A DNA stretch of 62,868 nucleotides from NCBI RefSeq assembly GCF_900107195.1, contig NZ_FNPB01000015.1:1-62868 (forward strand), given 5' to 3'. Made by a program: the position numbers and the translations under genes. Every line of letters begins with the position of its first letter. The stretch's first letter is position 1. The DNA comes from Halobellus clavatus. GTDB taxonomy: Archaea > Halobacteriota > Halobacteria > Halobacteriales > Haloferacaceae. This document shows, one piece after another, positions 25,474-34,889 of this stretch. The notes below the pieces were generated by a model that worked only from the letters and a program-made list of their open reading frames with translations, did no database searches and had not been told where the DNA came from.

Positions 25474-26430
25474 ATGCGCGCAGTCAGATTTCACGAACAC
25501 GGCGGACCGGACGTACTGACGGTCGACGAGGTCGACGATCCCGACCCCGACTACGGGCAGGTCCTCGTCGACATCGAAGCCGCCGGCGTCAACCCGGTGG
25601 ACACCTACTTCCGCGAGGGCGCCTACCCCGTGCCGCACCTGCCGTTCATCGGCGGCGGCGACTTCGCGGGCACCGTCGCCGAGGTGGGAGCGGGCGTCGA
25701 GCGCTTCGCGGTCGGTGACCGCGTCTTCGGCACGGGACTCGGCAACGGGATGCCCGGGTCGTACGCCGAACGGGCGGCCGCGCCGGTGGACTTCGTCTCG
25801 CACCTTCCGGACGACGTCTCGTTCGTCGACGGGGCGGCCCTCGGCACCGTCGGAGCGACTGCGTGGCAGGCGCTTGTTCACCACGCAGCGACGAAACCGA
25901 CCGAAATCGTACTCGTCCACGGCGGCAGTGGCGGCGTCGGACACGCCGCGATCCAACTCGCCGAGACGATGGGGGCTCGCGTCCACGCGACGGCGTCGCC
26001 CGAGTACGCGGGGACACTGACCGATCTCGGCGCGGACCAGGTCTTCGACTACGACCGCACCGACCTAGAAGCCGCCGTCGTCGACGCCGGCGGCGCCGAC
26101 GTCGTCGTCGACCTGCATATGGACCAGTACCTGCAGCTCAACGCGAACGTCGTAAATACGGGCGGGCGCGTCATCGGCATCGGCAACGACACCGCCGAGG
26201 GCGGTTTCGACGACATCGGCGTCACGAAGGGGAAAGAGGTCCAGTACCAGTTTATGTCGATGTTCAACGCCGACGACCTCAGCGCGGTACTCGATCGGGT
26301 GGGCACACTCGCCGCGAGCGGCGAGATGCTGCCTGTCGTTCACGAGACGTACGACCTCGACGACGCGGGCGAGGCCCAGCGCGCGGTCCTCGAAGACAGC
26401 TTCGTCGGGAAACTGGTCCTGGTGCCGTAG
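25474..26430 (+). CDS. NADPH:quinone oxidoreductase-like MDR protein (zinc-less)
   Basis: Start at ATG 25474 (MRAVRFHEHGGPDVLTVDEV); the frame continues upstream without homology. The 318-residue protein has the quinone-reductase branch features: AAGVNPVDTYFREGAYP in place of the catalytic-zinc motif, GGDFAGTVAEVG, and the Rossmann motif LVHGGSGGVGHAAIQLAETM. The structural-zinc cysteines are absent. It probably reduces quinones or enones with NADPH in the cytoplasm. It is divergent from the E1 alpha gene; the 158-bp space between should hold both promoters. Confidence 0.9.
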   Translation: MRAVRFHEHGGPDVLTVDEVDDPDPDYGQVLVDIEAAGVNPVDTYFREGAYPVPHLPFIGGGDFAGTVAEVGAGVERFAVGDRVFGTGLGNGMPGSYAERAAAPVDFVSHLPDDVSFVDGAALGTVGATAWQALVHHAATKPTEIVLVHGGSGGVGHAAIQLAETMGARVHATASPEYAGTLTDLGADQVFDYDRTDLEAAVVDAGGADVVVDLHMDQYLQLNANVVNTGGRVIGIGNDTAEGGFDDIGVTKGKEVQYQFMSMFNADDLSAVLDRVGTLAASGEMLPVVHETYDLDDAGEAQRAVLEDSFVGKLVLVP

Positions 26431-26444
26431 CGACTCGAACGGCG

Positions 26445-27851
26445 TCACAGCCGCGAGAGGGCCGCCCAGACGAGCAACCCGACCGGCAGCATAAAGAACG
26501 GCGAGAATACCAGCGAGACGCCCCACGCGAGGCTGTCGCTCACCTCCGGGGAGCGAAACAGCAGCGCCGGGACGGCCAGAAAACTGAGCGCGAGGACGCT
26601 GGCGGCGGCGATGACGGCCGGATCCCGGTCCGGACGATCTGTGTCTCTCACCGGTAGGTCCAGCCGCTCGACAGCGCGGTCGATGTCGCGGACGGGCCCG
26701 AGCCGCACGTTCCGATCGACCGAGTCGACGTCGGAGATGGTGAGCGTTCCCGTGCCGAGCAGGCGATCGGCGATCGCGTTTCGCACCGAGAAATCCGTTC
26801 TCGGGCCGATCGATGCGATCCACTGCGGGGCCTCGAGTGCGGTGTCGTAGGCGACGAGTTCGTCCCCGCGGCGCTGGTACTCGACCGTCCCGTAGCGGAG
26901 GTAGTAACTGAGCACGCGCGCGGCCACGATCGCGAGGACCGCAAGCAGCGCGGCCGCGAGCCATCCCGGCTCGCCGCCGACGACAGCGAAGCCGAGAAAC
27001 GCGAGCGCGAGGAGGCCGACGCGGTTCGCGAATCCGAAGAGAATCGCTCCGGTGCTCCCGAGCAGTACTGACCTGGCGTCGACTGTGACTCGCGCGCTCA
27101 CCTCCGCGTCGGGAAGCGCGAGTTCTGGCGGGGGTTCGCTCGTCGCTCTGTCGTCGAGGAGGCGCTCGCCGAGCCGAAGGATCGGCGTCCCGACGTGTTC
27201 GACGTAGTACCGGTACACGGAGGCGGCCGTCTTCGCGACGACGACGAGCGTGAGGACCAACAGGCCACTCGCCCGCGCGCCGGCGCTCCCGAGAAAGCCG
27301 ATCGCGACCACGACGAGCGACAACTGCGCCGGCGTGCGGATGATCTCCTGTGCGGACACCTCGGCGTACGCTGCTTCGCCGATGTACTCGAAGACGAAGT
27401 CCGACGCCTGTGCGACGACCAGCGCGCCGATACCGAGTGCGAGGCTGAGCGAGAAGACGAACCGGAGGTCCGCAGAGAGCCAGTACAGGACGCTCAGCGG
27501 GGCGACCGTCACGACCCAGATGCCGAGGATCGAGAGCGCGAACGGGACGTTCCGGGGGTAGATCGGCGGCCAGTCCGTTCGGAACTGCCAGCCGCCGCGC
27601 TTCTCACGGAGTTCGTGAAGCGGCTCGATCCGGGTGGAGACGCCAGGCGAACCGCGCTCGGCGAACAGGGCTTTCGCCGCGGCCAGGAGGACCGTGCTGC
27701 ACGCCTCCACCCAGTAGGCGACGAGCAGCGTCGAGAGCTTCCAGTCCCAGGCGAGGACCCCGACGAGGGGGAGGAGGTTCGCGCCGAGGACGGCGACGAC
27801 ACCAACGAGGAGGGCCGGAGTCGAATCGAGACGACCGCGCGGAGAGCGCAT
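26445..27851 (-). CDS. Haloarchaeal multi-pass membrane protein (DUF6498-like) with PH-like C-terminal part
   Basis: I do not recognise a function. The 468-residue protein begins with helices LLVGVVAVLGANLLPLVGVL and LLVAYWVEACSTVLLAAAKA, a pattern seen in DUF6498 proteins. Four or five helices follow, then a soluble stretch with EYQRRGDELVAYDTALEAPQ and RNAIADRLLGTGTLTISDVD that resembles bacterial PH-type (bPH2) domains, flanked by more helices. The C-terminus has two last helices. It is convergent with the quinone oxidoreductase (14-bp gap). DUF number is from memory. Confidence 0.7.
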   Translation of the reverse strand: MRSPRGRLDSTPALLVGVVAVLGANLLPLVGVLAWDWKLSTLLVAYWVEACSTVLLAAAKALFAERGSPGVSTRIEPLHELREKRGGWQFRTDWPPIYPRNVPFALSILGIWVVTVAPLSVLYWLSADLRFVFSLSLALGIGALVVAQASDFVFEYIGEAAYAEVSAQEIIRTPAQLSLVVVAIGFLGSAGARASGLLVLTLVVVAKTAASVYRYYVEHVGTPILRLGERLLDDRATSEPPPELALPDAEVSARVTVDARSVLLGSTGAILFGFANRVGLLALAFLGFAVVGGEPGWLAAALLAVLAIVAARVLSYYLRYGTVEYQRRGDELVAYDTALEAPQWIASIGPRTDFSVRNAIADRLLGTGTLTISDVDSVDRNVRLGPVRDIDRAVERLDLPVRDTDRPDRDPAVIAAASVLALSFLAVPALLFRSPEVSDSLAWGVSLVFSPFFMLPVGLLVWAALSRL

Positions 27852-28068
27852 TCTCGTCGGCTCCTACGAGATACGATGGCATTTGTACACCGGTTCCGGC
27901 GCTCGATGTCGGCTCCGGCGCTGCGGTCGGACCACGCCGCCGCCGGGCGCGCTTCCCCGGGCGTGGACGAAACTGGCCGTGATAGGACTCTTGTGTAGAC
28001 TTCTCACGGGGTGACCGACCGGGGATCGCGTGCCTTATCAACCGAATACCGAGTAGCCGAACTCGAAT

Positions 28069-29436
28069 ATGAGTCAACGAGAGACGTGGGCGACGCGTGC
28101 GGGATTCATCCTCGCCGCGGTCGGTTCAGCGGTCGGACTGGGCAACATCTGGCAGTTTCCCTTTAAGACCTCAGAGTACGGCGGGGCGACGTTCCTCGTC
28201 GTCTATCTCGTCGCTGCGCTGGGGATCGGCCTTCCGGCGATGCTCGCGGAGTTCGTCATCGGCCGGAAGAGCAACCTGAACGCGATCAGCGCGTTCGAAC
28301 GACTGGGGCACCGGAACTGGAAGTGGGTGGGGGTCCTCGGCGTCGGCATCGGCTTCTGGATCCTCTCGTACTACAGCGTGGTCGGGGGCTGGGTCCTCCG
28401 GTACATCGGGGGGAGCCTCACCGGCGCGTACTTCGCCGATCCGGCGAGCTACTTCGGGTCGGTCTCCGCCGGCCTCGACGCGCTGGTCCTGCACGCGGTC
28501 TTCATGCTCCTCGTCGTCGCCATCGTCGCCGGCGGCGTCGAAGACGGCATCGAGCGCGCCACGAAGCTGATGGTCCCGAGCATCGTCGTCATCCTCGGCG
28601 CGCTCGCGGTGTGGGTGTTCACGCTCTCAGGTGCCAGTCCGGGCTATGTGTACTTCCTCTCGCCGGACCTCTCACAACTCAGCCTCTCGGTCTCCTTCGA
28701 CCCGTTCCCCTCCTTCAGCGGCCCGCTCACGAACGTCATCCCCTTCGCGGTCAGCCAGGCGTTCTTCTCGCTGTCGCTCGGGATGGGGGCGATGATCACC
28801 TACGCCTCCTACGTCGGTGAGGACCAGAGCCTCTTCGGCGACAGCATCACCGTCGTCGTGCTCAACAGCGCGGTCGGCGTCCTCGCCGGATTAGTCGTCA
28901 TCCCGCTGCTGTTCGTGCAGGGCGTCGAACCCGGGAGCGGCGGTGCAGGAGCGCTGTTCATCAGCCTCGCGACGGCGTTCGCGGAACTGCCCGCCGGGCG
29001 TCTCGTCGGGGCCGTCTTCTTCGCTGTCGTCCTCATCGCCGCGCTGTCGTCGGCGATCAGCCTGCTGGAAGTCGTCACCTCCTACGTCGTCGACACCTAC
29101 GGGGCGCGGCGGCCGCGGGTCGCGGCCGTGCTCGGGGGACTGATCTTCCTGCTCGGGACCCCCTCCGCGTGGGACACCGCGTGGCTCACGTGGTTCGACA
29201 CGCTGGCGTACCAGTTGCTCCTCCCCCTGTCGGTGCTCGGCGTGCTGCTCTTCGCGGGGTGGGTCTACGGGCGCCCCGCAGTCGCGGAACTCCTCTCGGG
29301 GTCCTCCTTCGGGCAGGGCGTCGGCGTCACCTGGCTCTGGCTCGCGCGGACGGTCGTGATCCTCGCTGTCCTGCTCACGCTGTGGCTCGGCATTCAGACG
29401 CTGTTCGTCGACGGTGCTATCGTCCCACCGCTGTAG
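28069..29436 (+). CDS. Sodium-dependent transporter, SNF/NSS family
   Basis: The 455-residue membrane protein begins with the NSS hallmark WATRAGFILAAVGSAVGLGN and IWQFPFKTSEYGGATFLVVY: helix 1 with the unwound GSAVGLGNIW segment that binds sodium and substrate. About 11-12 helices follow; FFSLSLGMGAMITYASYVGE is helix 6, which also lines the substrate site, and ALSSAISLLE is helix 8 with sodium-binding Ser residues. Prokaryotic relatives import amino acids with sodium; the substrate here is unknown. A paralogue follows at 30292, with a TrkA-like gene between them on the other strand. Confidence 0.9.
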   Translation: MSQRETWATRAGFILAAVGSAVGLGNIWQFPFKTSEYGGATFLVVYLVAALGIGLPAMLAEFVIGRKSNLNAISAFERLGHRNWKWVGVLGVGIGFWILSYYSVVGGWVLRYIGGSLTGAYFADPASYFGSVSAGLDALVLHAVFMLLVVAIVAGGVEDGIERATKLMVPSIVVILGALAVWVFTLSGASPGYVYFLSPDLSQLSLSVSFDPFPSFSGPLTNVIPFAVSQAFFSLSLGMGAMITYASYVGEDQSLFGDSITVVVLNSAVGVLAGLVVIPLLFVQGVEPGSGGAGALFISLATAFAELPAGRLVGAVFFAVVLIAALSSAISLLEVVTSYVVDTYGARRPRVAAVLGGLIFLLGTPSAWDTAWLTWFDTLAYQLLLPLSVLGVLLFAGWVYGRPAVAELLSGSSFGQGVGVTWLWLARTVVILAVLLTLWLGIQTLFVDGAIVPPL

Positions 29437-29468
29437 GAACTGCGCGTGGCTCGTCGCCGTGCGGGCGA

Positions 29469-30122
29469 CTACCCGTCACCCTCGCCGCGGAACTGTTCGA
29501 GGACTTCGCCGACGACGTCCCGATCGGCCGCGACGAGGTACCGCCGTCCCTCGATCAGCCGTGTCGAGTGCTGTACGGCGACGTGTCCGCCCGACTCGGC
29601 GATGACGACGGTGCCCTCGGGGAGCGCGTCCGCCACCACCTCTCCGGCGGCCGGCGCGCCGTAATCGACCCGGACGTCGAGCACTTCCAGTTCGCCGGTG
29701 ACTTCCTCGATCGTCCGGACGTCGCTCCCGGCGAGCGCGTTGACGCCGGCGCGGACGCTGGCGCGCTCCGGGAAGTAGACCTGGTCGACGTACGCCTCGT
29801 ACTCGTCGCCGGCCCGGTCTTCGATCCGCGCGACGGTCCGGATGTCCGCGTCGTGGCGCTTTGCGGCCATACAGACGACGAGGTTCGTGTCCTCCTTGTC
29901 GGTCAGCGCACCCACGACGTCCGTGTGGTCGGTGATCGCGGCTTCGAGCACCGACGGCTTCGTCGCGTCGCCCTCCAGCACCTCGATGTCGTCACCTTCC
30001 ACCGCCTCGTCTGGCTCGGGATCGATGACAGTCACGTCTCGGCCCCGGTCGGCGAAGTGCTGTGCCACGCGGTGGCCGACGCGTCCACTCCCCGCAATCA
30101 CGATGTGACCCGATTCAGTCAT
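29469..30122 (-). CDS. TrkA-type potassium-channel/transport regulator (RCK N and C domains)
   Basis: The 217-residue soluble protein has the NAD-binding RCK motif HIVIAGSGRVGHRVAQHFAD (GxGxxG), acidic strand end TVIDPEPDEA, and VLEGDATKPSVLEAAI and VCMAAKRHDADIRTVARIED, all typical of TrkA-N. A TrkA-C domain follows (LEVLDVRVDYGAPAAGEVVA and TVVIAESGGHVAV). It lacks its own membrane part, so it should act on a potassium channel or Trk/Ktr transporter, or on the flanking transporters. It is placed between and opposite to two NSS genes. TTATATG just upstream at 30140-30146 is a TATA-like candidate. Confidence 0.85.
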   Translation of the reverse strand: MTESGHIVIAGSGRVGHRVAQHFADRGRDVTVIDPEPDEAVEGDDIEVLEGDATKPSVLEAAITDHTDVVGALTDKEDTNLVVCMAAKRHDADIRTVARIEDRAGDEYEAYVDQVYFPERASVRAGVNALAGSDVRTIEEVTGELEVLDVRVDYGAPAAGEVVADALPEGTVVIAESGGHVAVQHSTRLIEGRRYLVAADRDVVGEVLEQFRGEGDG

Positions 30123-30291
30123 ATTCGTTCATTATGGTATCGACATATAAGCCTCGGTGAGGCTCACTGGTGGCTTTCAAAAACCCGTGCCCGCCGATCG
30201 GCCCGTTCTATCACGAACGTCCGTTCTGTCTCTCAGCCGGGAGATGACCGGTCCGAAAGCCACTTACTCGGTTACAAGCGACTGAGACGCA

Positions 30292-31725
30292 ATGGCACGT
30301 GAGACCTGGGCGACGCGCGTGGGCTTCATTCTCGCAGCCGCGGGCTCGGCGGTCGGCCTCGGGAACATCTGGCGATTTCCGTGGGTGACGGCGGAGAACG
30401 GCGGCAGCGCGTTTCTCGCAGTGTATCTCGGTATCGTACTCGTGGTCGGCGTTCCCGGGCTCCTCGCCGAGTTCGTGATCGGACGCCGCGGCAAACAGAG
30501 CCCCGTCGGGGCGCTCCGGGACCTCTCGGGATCGCGGACGTGGGGACTGTGGGGAGTCTTCTACGTGATCACGGCGATCGCGCTGATCTCGTTCTACAGC
30601 GTCGTCGGCGGGTGGATCCTCCGGTACTTCGGCGAGAGCGCACTCGGACTCGTGGGCGCACAGCCGGCGTACTTCGCTGCGCCGGGGCAGTACTTCGGGG
30701 GGGTCGCGGCCGGTCTCGACGCCCTCGCCTTCCACCTGCTGTTTCTGGCGCTCACGGCGCTCGTCGTCTTCGGCGGCGTCCGCCGCGGGATCGAACTGGG
30801 GACGAAGGTGATGATGCCGGCGGTTCTCGTGCTCCTGATCGGACTCGCGGTCTGGGCGGGCGCGCGGTCCGGCGCGGCCGAGGCGTACGCGTTCTATCTC
30901 AGATTCGACGTCGCCACGGTCCGAGCGAACTTCTTCGACGTGCTCGGCCCGGCCGCCGGACAGGCGCTCTTCACGCTCTCGCTCGGGGCGGGGACGATGA
31001 TCACCTACGCCTCTTACATCGACGAGGACCGCTCGCTCCCGTTCGATGCGACGGTGATCGCGATTCTCAACACGCTGGTCGGCGTCCTCGCGGGCCTCGT
31101 CGTGTTCCCGCTGCTGTTCTCACTCGGCGTCGATCCGGCGCAGACGGCTCCCGGTCCCGGCGCGCTGTTCGTCGGCCTCGCCGGGGCCTTCGCCCAGTTG
31201 CCCGCCGGCGCGCTCGTCGCGACGGCGTTCTTTGGGGTCGTCGTGCTCGCAGCCCTCTCCTCGTCGATCAGTATGCTCGAAATTCCCGTCTCCTTCCTCG
31301 TCGACGAGTACGGCCTCGGCCGCCGGCGGGCCGTGGCGCTCGTCACCCTCGCGGTCGTCGTCACCGGCGGCGTCTGTGCGATCAATCCAACCGTCGGTGG
31401 CACGGCGGTGTTCGGCTTCGTCGCGGGGCCGCTCGTGGATACGCTTCTCACCGCCGGCCTGGCGGCGGTGCTGCTCTTCGTCGGCTGGGTGATGGGCCAC
31501 GACGCCATCAGTGAACTCCGCGCCGGTGGTGGCGACCTGAGCGCGGCGATCGCGACACCGTGGCTCCTCGCCGTCGGCGTCGTGCTTCCGGTGTTTCTGG
31601 TGTTCACGCTGCTCACGACGTTCGGCCTCAGCGGCAGTCTGGGATTCTGGCCGACAGTGCTCGTCGCGATCCTCGTGGGCGCCGCGGCCGTCGCGGGGCT
31701 CAGAACCGAGCGGGCGCTGGTCTGA
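30292..31725 (+). CDS. Sodium-dependent transporter, SNF/NSS family (second copy)
   Basis: A 477-residue paralogue of the protein at 28069-29436 with the same start WATRVGFILAAAGSAVGLGN and IWRFPWVTAENGGSAFLAVY. Helix 6 reads LFTLSLGAGTMITYASYIDE and helix 8 ALSSSISMLEIPVSFLVDEY. The first copy has Q-F-P-F-K after GLGNIW where this has R-F-P-W-V, so substrates may differ. About 12 helices. The tandem arrangement suggests duplication followed by divergence; the intervening gene is on the opposite strand. Confidence 0.9.
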   Translation: MARETWATRVGFILAAAGSAVGLGNIWRFPWVTAENGGSAFLAVYLGIVLVVGVPGLLAEFVIGRRGKQSPVGALRDLSGSRTWGLWGVFYVITAIALISFYSVVGGWILRYFGESALGLVGAQPAYFAAPGQYFGGVAAGLDALAFHLLFLALTALVVFGGVRRGIELGTKVMMPAVLVLLIGLAVWAGARSGAAEAYAFYLRFDVATVRANFFDVLGPAAGQALFTLSLGAGTMITYASYIDEDRSLPFDATVIAILNTLVGVLAGLVVFPLLFSLGVDPAQTAPGPGALFVGLAGAFAQLPAGALVATAFFGVVVLAALSSSISMLEIPVSFLVDEYGLGRRRAVALVTLAVVVTGGVCAINPTVGGTAVFGFVAGPLVDTLLTAGLAAVLLFVGWVMGHDAISELRAGGGDLSAAIATPWLLAVGVVLPVFLVFTLLTTFGLSGSLGFWPTVLVAILVGAAAVAGLRTERALV

Positions 31726-31830
31726 CCCGGAGTAGTGATTGGGTACGGCGGCTGGTCCGGCCAGCGGCACCGGTCGCTGCCGGGAGCCTCGCCGCAGTTG
31801 GCGGGTGGTCCGTGCCGGGGGACGCCCCCG

Positions 31831-32034
31831 CTACTCGACGTCGTCGAGTGAGACGGTCCGCCGGCGGATCGACCCACAGCCCGGACAGACGTGCCGGTAC
31901 TCGACGACGTCGCCCGTGGTCACCGCCTGCCACTCGCCGTCGGCGTCGTCGTAGCCGCACTTCGGACAGACGAGGTCGGCGTCGCTGTACTGCGTCCGGA
32001 GTCGCTCGAAGGGTGATCTGTCTGCGCCCGCCAT
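31831..32034 (-). CDS. Small zinc-ribbon protein (HVO_0649-like)
   Basis: A 67-residue protein from ATG 32034; a TTG two codons upstream is also in frame. It has two knuckles, CPKCGYDD and CPGCGSIRR, separated by about 25 residues with GEWQAVTTGDVVEYRHV, so one zinc ribbon is expected. The layout recalls a conserved family of small haloarchaeal zinc-finger proteins, among which I remember HVO_0649. Function unknown. It is divergent from the pccB gene and shares its upstream region. Confidence 0.75.
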   Translation of the reverse strand: MAGADRSPFERLRTQYSDADLVCPKCGYDDADGEWQAVTTGDVVEYRHVCPGCGSIRRRTVSLDDVE

Positions 32035-32196
32035 TGTCAAATTCTAGCACACCATCGGCATACATAAATTATCACGATCGTTCATTCACGTTACTGCGGC
32101 GAGTATCGACGTTCGACGAACCCTCGTTTATCGGATTGCGGAAACCCTTTTGCCTCCCGTCGGTACGTACGTGACGATGACCGGAGGTGGTCCGAC

Positions 32197-33747
32197 GTGA
32201 CGATGGAGGACCGGATCGAGGAGCTACGCGAGAAGCGCGAGCGCGCGCTGAAGGGCGGCGGCGAGGAGCGGATCGAGTCCCAGCACGAGAAGGGAAAGAT
32301 GACCGCCCGCGAGCGCATCGAGTACTTCCTCGACGACGGGACCTTCAACGAGATCGACCAGCTCCGGACGCACCGGAACCACAACTTCGGGATGGAGGAG
32401 AAACAGCTCCCCGGCGACGGCGTCGTGACGGGCTACGGGGAGGTCAACGGACGGAAGACGTTCGTCTTCGCCCACGACTTCACCGTCTTCGGCGGATCCC
32501 TCGGCGAGGTCCTCGCGGAGAAGATCACGAAAGTGATGGACAAAGCCGTCGAGGTCGGCTCGCCGGTCGTCGGCCTCAACGACTCCGCAGGCGCGCGGAT
32601 TCAAGAGGGGGTGCAGTCGCTCGCGGGCTTCGGTGAAATCTTCCGCCGCAACACCGAGGCCTCCGGCGTCGTCCCTCAGATTTCGGCGATTATGGGCCCC
32701 TGTGCCGGCGGTGCGGTCTACTCGCCCGCGCTCACCGACTTCACGTTTATGGTGAAAGACACCAGCCACATGTTCATCACCGGGCCGGACGTGATCAAGA
32801 CCGTCACCGGTGAGGAAGTGAGCTTCGAGGAACTCGGCGGCGCGGTCACACACGCCTCAACCTCCGGCGTCGCCCACTTCGCCTGTGACTCTGAAGAGGA
32901 AGCGCTCGACGACATCCGACAGCTGCTCTCGTATCTCCCGCCGAACAACGTCGAAGACCCGCCGCGCGCCGAGCCGTGGGACGACCCCGAGCGCGCCGAC
33001 GACTCACTGAACAGCGTGGTTCCCGACGAGCCACGCAAGCCCTACGATATGCACGACGTGATCGGCGGCGTCCTCGACGAGGGCTCGTTCTTCGAGGTTC
33101 ACGAGGGCTTCGCGAAGAACGTCGTCGTCGGGTTCGCCCGCCTCGACGGGCACGCGGTCGGCGTCGTCGCGAACCAACCCCGCGTCAACGCCGGGACGCT
33201 CGACATCGAAGCTTCCGAGAAAGCCTCGCGATTCGTGCGTACCTGCGACGCCTTCAACGTTCCACTCGTCACCTTCGTCGACGTTCCGGGCTTCCTCCCC
33301 GGCACTGACCAGGAGCACAACGGCATCATCCGCCACGGCGCGAAGCTCCTGTACGCCTACTCCGAGGCAACGGTGCCGCTTCTCACCGTAATCACGCGGA
33401 AGGCCTACGGCGGCGCGTACGACGTGATGGCCTCGAAGCACCTCGGTGCCGACGTCAACTACGCGTGGCCGACCGCCGAGATCGCAGTGATGGGTCCGCA
33501 GGGCGCGGTCAACATCCTCTACGACGACGAACTCGAGGCGGCCGACGACCCCGACGCCCGGCGCGAGGAACTCATCGCGGAGTACCGCGAGGAGTTCGCG
33601 AACCCCTACACCGCCGCCGACCGCGGCTTCATCGACGCCGTGATCGAACCGCCGGAGACGCGCTCGCGACTCGTCTCGGATCTCGAGTTGCTTCGCTCGA
33701 AGCGCGACTCCCTCCCCGAGAAGAAACACGGAAACCTCCCGATCTGA
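32197..33747 (+). CDS. pccB: Acyl-CoA (propionyl-CoA) carboxylase, carboxyltransferase subunit
   Basis: The subunit moves carboxyl from carboxybiotin to an acyl-CoA. The start is GTG 32197 with GGAGGT nine bases upstream; ATG 32203 is an alternative. The 516-residue length is normal. The tandem crotonase-like halves show [46 protein letters not shown] and, in the second half, [38 protein letters not shown] and [13 protein letters not shown]. In haloarchaea this enzyme serves propionyl-CoA metabolism and sometimes the 3-hydroxypropionate route. The biotin carboxylase/carrier subunit is not in the window. pccX follows after 6 bp. Confidence 0.93.
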   Translation: MTMEDRIEELREKRERALKGGGEERIESQHEKGKMTARERIEYFLDDGTFNEIDQLRTHRNHNFGMEEKQLPGDGVVTGYGEVNGRKTFVFAHDFTVFGGSLGEVLAEKITKVMDKAVEVGSPVVGLNDSAGARIQEGVQSLAGFGEIFRRNTEASGVVPQISAIMGPCAGGAVYSPALTDFTFMVKDTSHMFITGPDVIKTVTGEEVSFEELGGAVTHASTSGVAHFACDSEEEALDDIRQLLSYLPPNNVEDPPRAEPWDDPERADDSLNSVVPDEPRKPYDMHDVIGGVLDEGSFFEVHEGFAKNVVVGFARLDGHAVGVVANQPRVNAGTLDIEASEKASRFVRTCDAFNVPLVTFVDVPGFLPGTDQEHNGIIRHGAKLLYAYSEATVPLLTVITRKAYGGAYDVMASKHLGADVNYAWPTAEIAVMGPQGAVNILYDDELEAADDPDARREELIAEYREEFANPYTAADRGFIDAVIEPPETRSRLVSDLELLRSKRDSLPEKKHGNLPI

Positions 33748-33753
33748 GCGCCG

Positions 33754-34032
33754 ATGGATCAGACACTCCTCGAATCGCTGTCGATCCCCGACGACGCCAC
33801 CGACGAAGAAGCGGCCGCCATCGCCACAGCGATCGCGGCGCACGTGTCCGACGGTGAACGCGTCGCCGCTGCGGCGGCAGCGGCGGCGGCCGCCTCGGCG
33901 CCGACGTGGGAGGGCGAAAAGTGGACGTTCGCCGGGCGCGTCGACGCGACGAGCGGCCGCCGCGTCCGTCGCGTCCCCGACGGCGCGCCCCGCGATGGCT
34001 GGCGGGCTGCAGGACGAACCGATCGGTTCTAG
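33754..34032 (+). CDS. pccX: Small PccX-type subunit of propionyl-CoA carboxylase
   Basis: The 92-residue protein directly follows pccB. It has an acidic N-terminal helix [20 protein letters not shown], an Ala run (about residues 39-47) and a conserved [11 protein letters not shown] segment. This design recurs downstream of carboxyltransferase genes in haloarchaea and resembles actinobacterial epsilon subunits. In Haloferax mediterranei PccX is a small third subunit needed for propionyl-CoA carboxylase activity (known from the literature). The Ala run is encoded by repeated GCG/GCC codons, so length may vary between strains. Confidence 0.85.
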   Translation: MDQTLLESLSIPDDATDEEAAAIATAIAAHVSDGERVAAAAAAAAAASAPTWEGEKWTFAGRVDATSGRRVRRVPDGAPRDGWRAAGRTDRF

Positions 34033-34088
34033 CGTCGAGTGCAGCCGCTATCGGGGCGGGACGGCCGAGAACAAACCTGCAGATGGAA

Positions 34089-34298
34089 TTACGCCGAGGC
34101 CGAAGACGACGAGGGGTTCGAGGCGCCCTTCTTCCGCGTGATGTACCCCGCAATCCGGTTGCGGACACCCTTCGATTCGACGTTTGTGAGCGTCGCAACG
34201 CTCTCTTTGTTCGTCTCGAAGTCCGTGTTGAACGCCTCGGGATACTTCTCCAAGAGGAGCTTCCCGAGCTGCTTGACGTATTTCGGTTTGATCGCCAT
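34089..34298 (-). CDS. rps17e: 30S ribosomal protein S17e
   Basis: Start at ATG 34298 (MAIKPKYVKQLGKLLLEKYP); the frame extends three codons further without support. The 69-residue protein matches archaeal/eukaryotic S17e throughout: FNTDFETNKESVATLTNVES and GVRNRIAGYITRKKG. The C-terminal tail is Ser/Ala-rich and slightly longer than usual. The gene faces the 3' end of pccX. Confidence 0.93.
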   Translation of the reverse strand: MAIKPKYVKQLGKLLLEKYPEAFNTDFETNKESVATLTNVESKGVRNRIAGYITRKKGASNPSSSSASA

Positions 34299-34402
34299 AC
34301 CCCTCATTCCGCCAGCGTCGCACTAAAACGATTCGTTCCGGGTCGCAGACGCTCCCGGACGCGAGCGTCGCCCTCGCCGGTGACTCCTCTTCGCGCCGCA
34401 CC

Positions 34403-34825
34403 CTACGGCGACCGGCCCAGTTGCTCGTCGAGGATGAGTCGCGTCTTGGTGTTTTTCACCTCGTCGAGCTCTCGCGCGCGAGTGATGAGGTTGTTGAGCG
34501 ACTGCGTGTCGGCGGCGTCGACGACGAGCACGACGTCCTCCTCGCCGGAGACTTGCCAGACGAAGTCGACCTGGTCCCACTCGACCATCTGGTCGGTGAT
34601 CTCGGTGGTATCGACGTCGACTTTCACCGACACCTCGATCATCGCCTTGATGTTTCCCGTGCGCGTGGAGATGGTGAAGCGCTCGATGATCCCGTCGTCC
34701 ATCAGACGCTCGACGCGGTTGCGCACGGTCCCTTCGGACGTGCCGACCCGCGAGGCGATCTCCGTGTAGGGGGTACGCGAGTCCCGGCGGAGGATATTGA
34801 GAATCTGTCGGTCGAGGTCGTCCAT
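34403..34825 (-). CDS. Lrp/AsnC-family transcription regulator
   Basis: The 140-residue protein has the full Lrp layout: N-terminal helix-turn-helix MDDLDRQILNILRRDSRTPY, EIASRVGTSEGTVRNRVERL, then an AsnC-type ligand-binding beta-alpha domain (FVWQVSGEEDVVLVVDAADT). It is divergent from carA, and the 97-bp space holds a perfect TTACGAA/TTCGTAA inverted repeat overlapping the likely promoters. By analogy with other Lrp proteins it probably regulates itself and carA in response to an amino acid such as glutamine or arginine; the ligand is not visible in the sequence. Confidence 0.9.
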   Translation of the reverse strand: MDDLDRQILNILRRDSRTPYTEIASRVGTSEGTVRNRVERLMDDGIIERFTISTRTGNIKAMIEVSVKVDVDTTEITDQMVEWDQVDFVWQVSGEEDVVLVVDAADTQSLNNLITRARELDEVKNTKTRLILDEQLGRSP

Positions 34826-34856
34826 ACGATGCCAACGGGTCGGGGTGGCTTACCGA

Positions 34857-34871
34857 TTACGAATTTCGTAA
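34857..34871. promoter_or_regulatory. Palindromic operator candidate between lrp-type gene and carA
   Basis: TTACGAATTTCGTAA has perfect 7-bp arms around a central T. A related half site, CTACGAAAGTAA, follows at 34878-34889, next to the carA TATA element. Size and symmetry suit an Lrp dimer. The site lies 32-46 bp before the regulator start, over its expected TATA position. Confidence 0.6.
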
Positions 34872-34889
34872 CTCAGCTACGAAAGTAAC

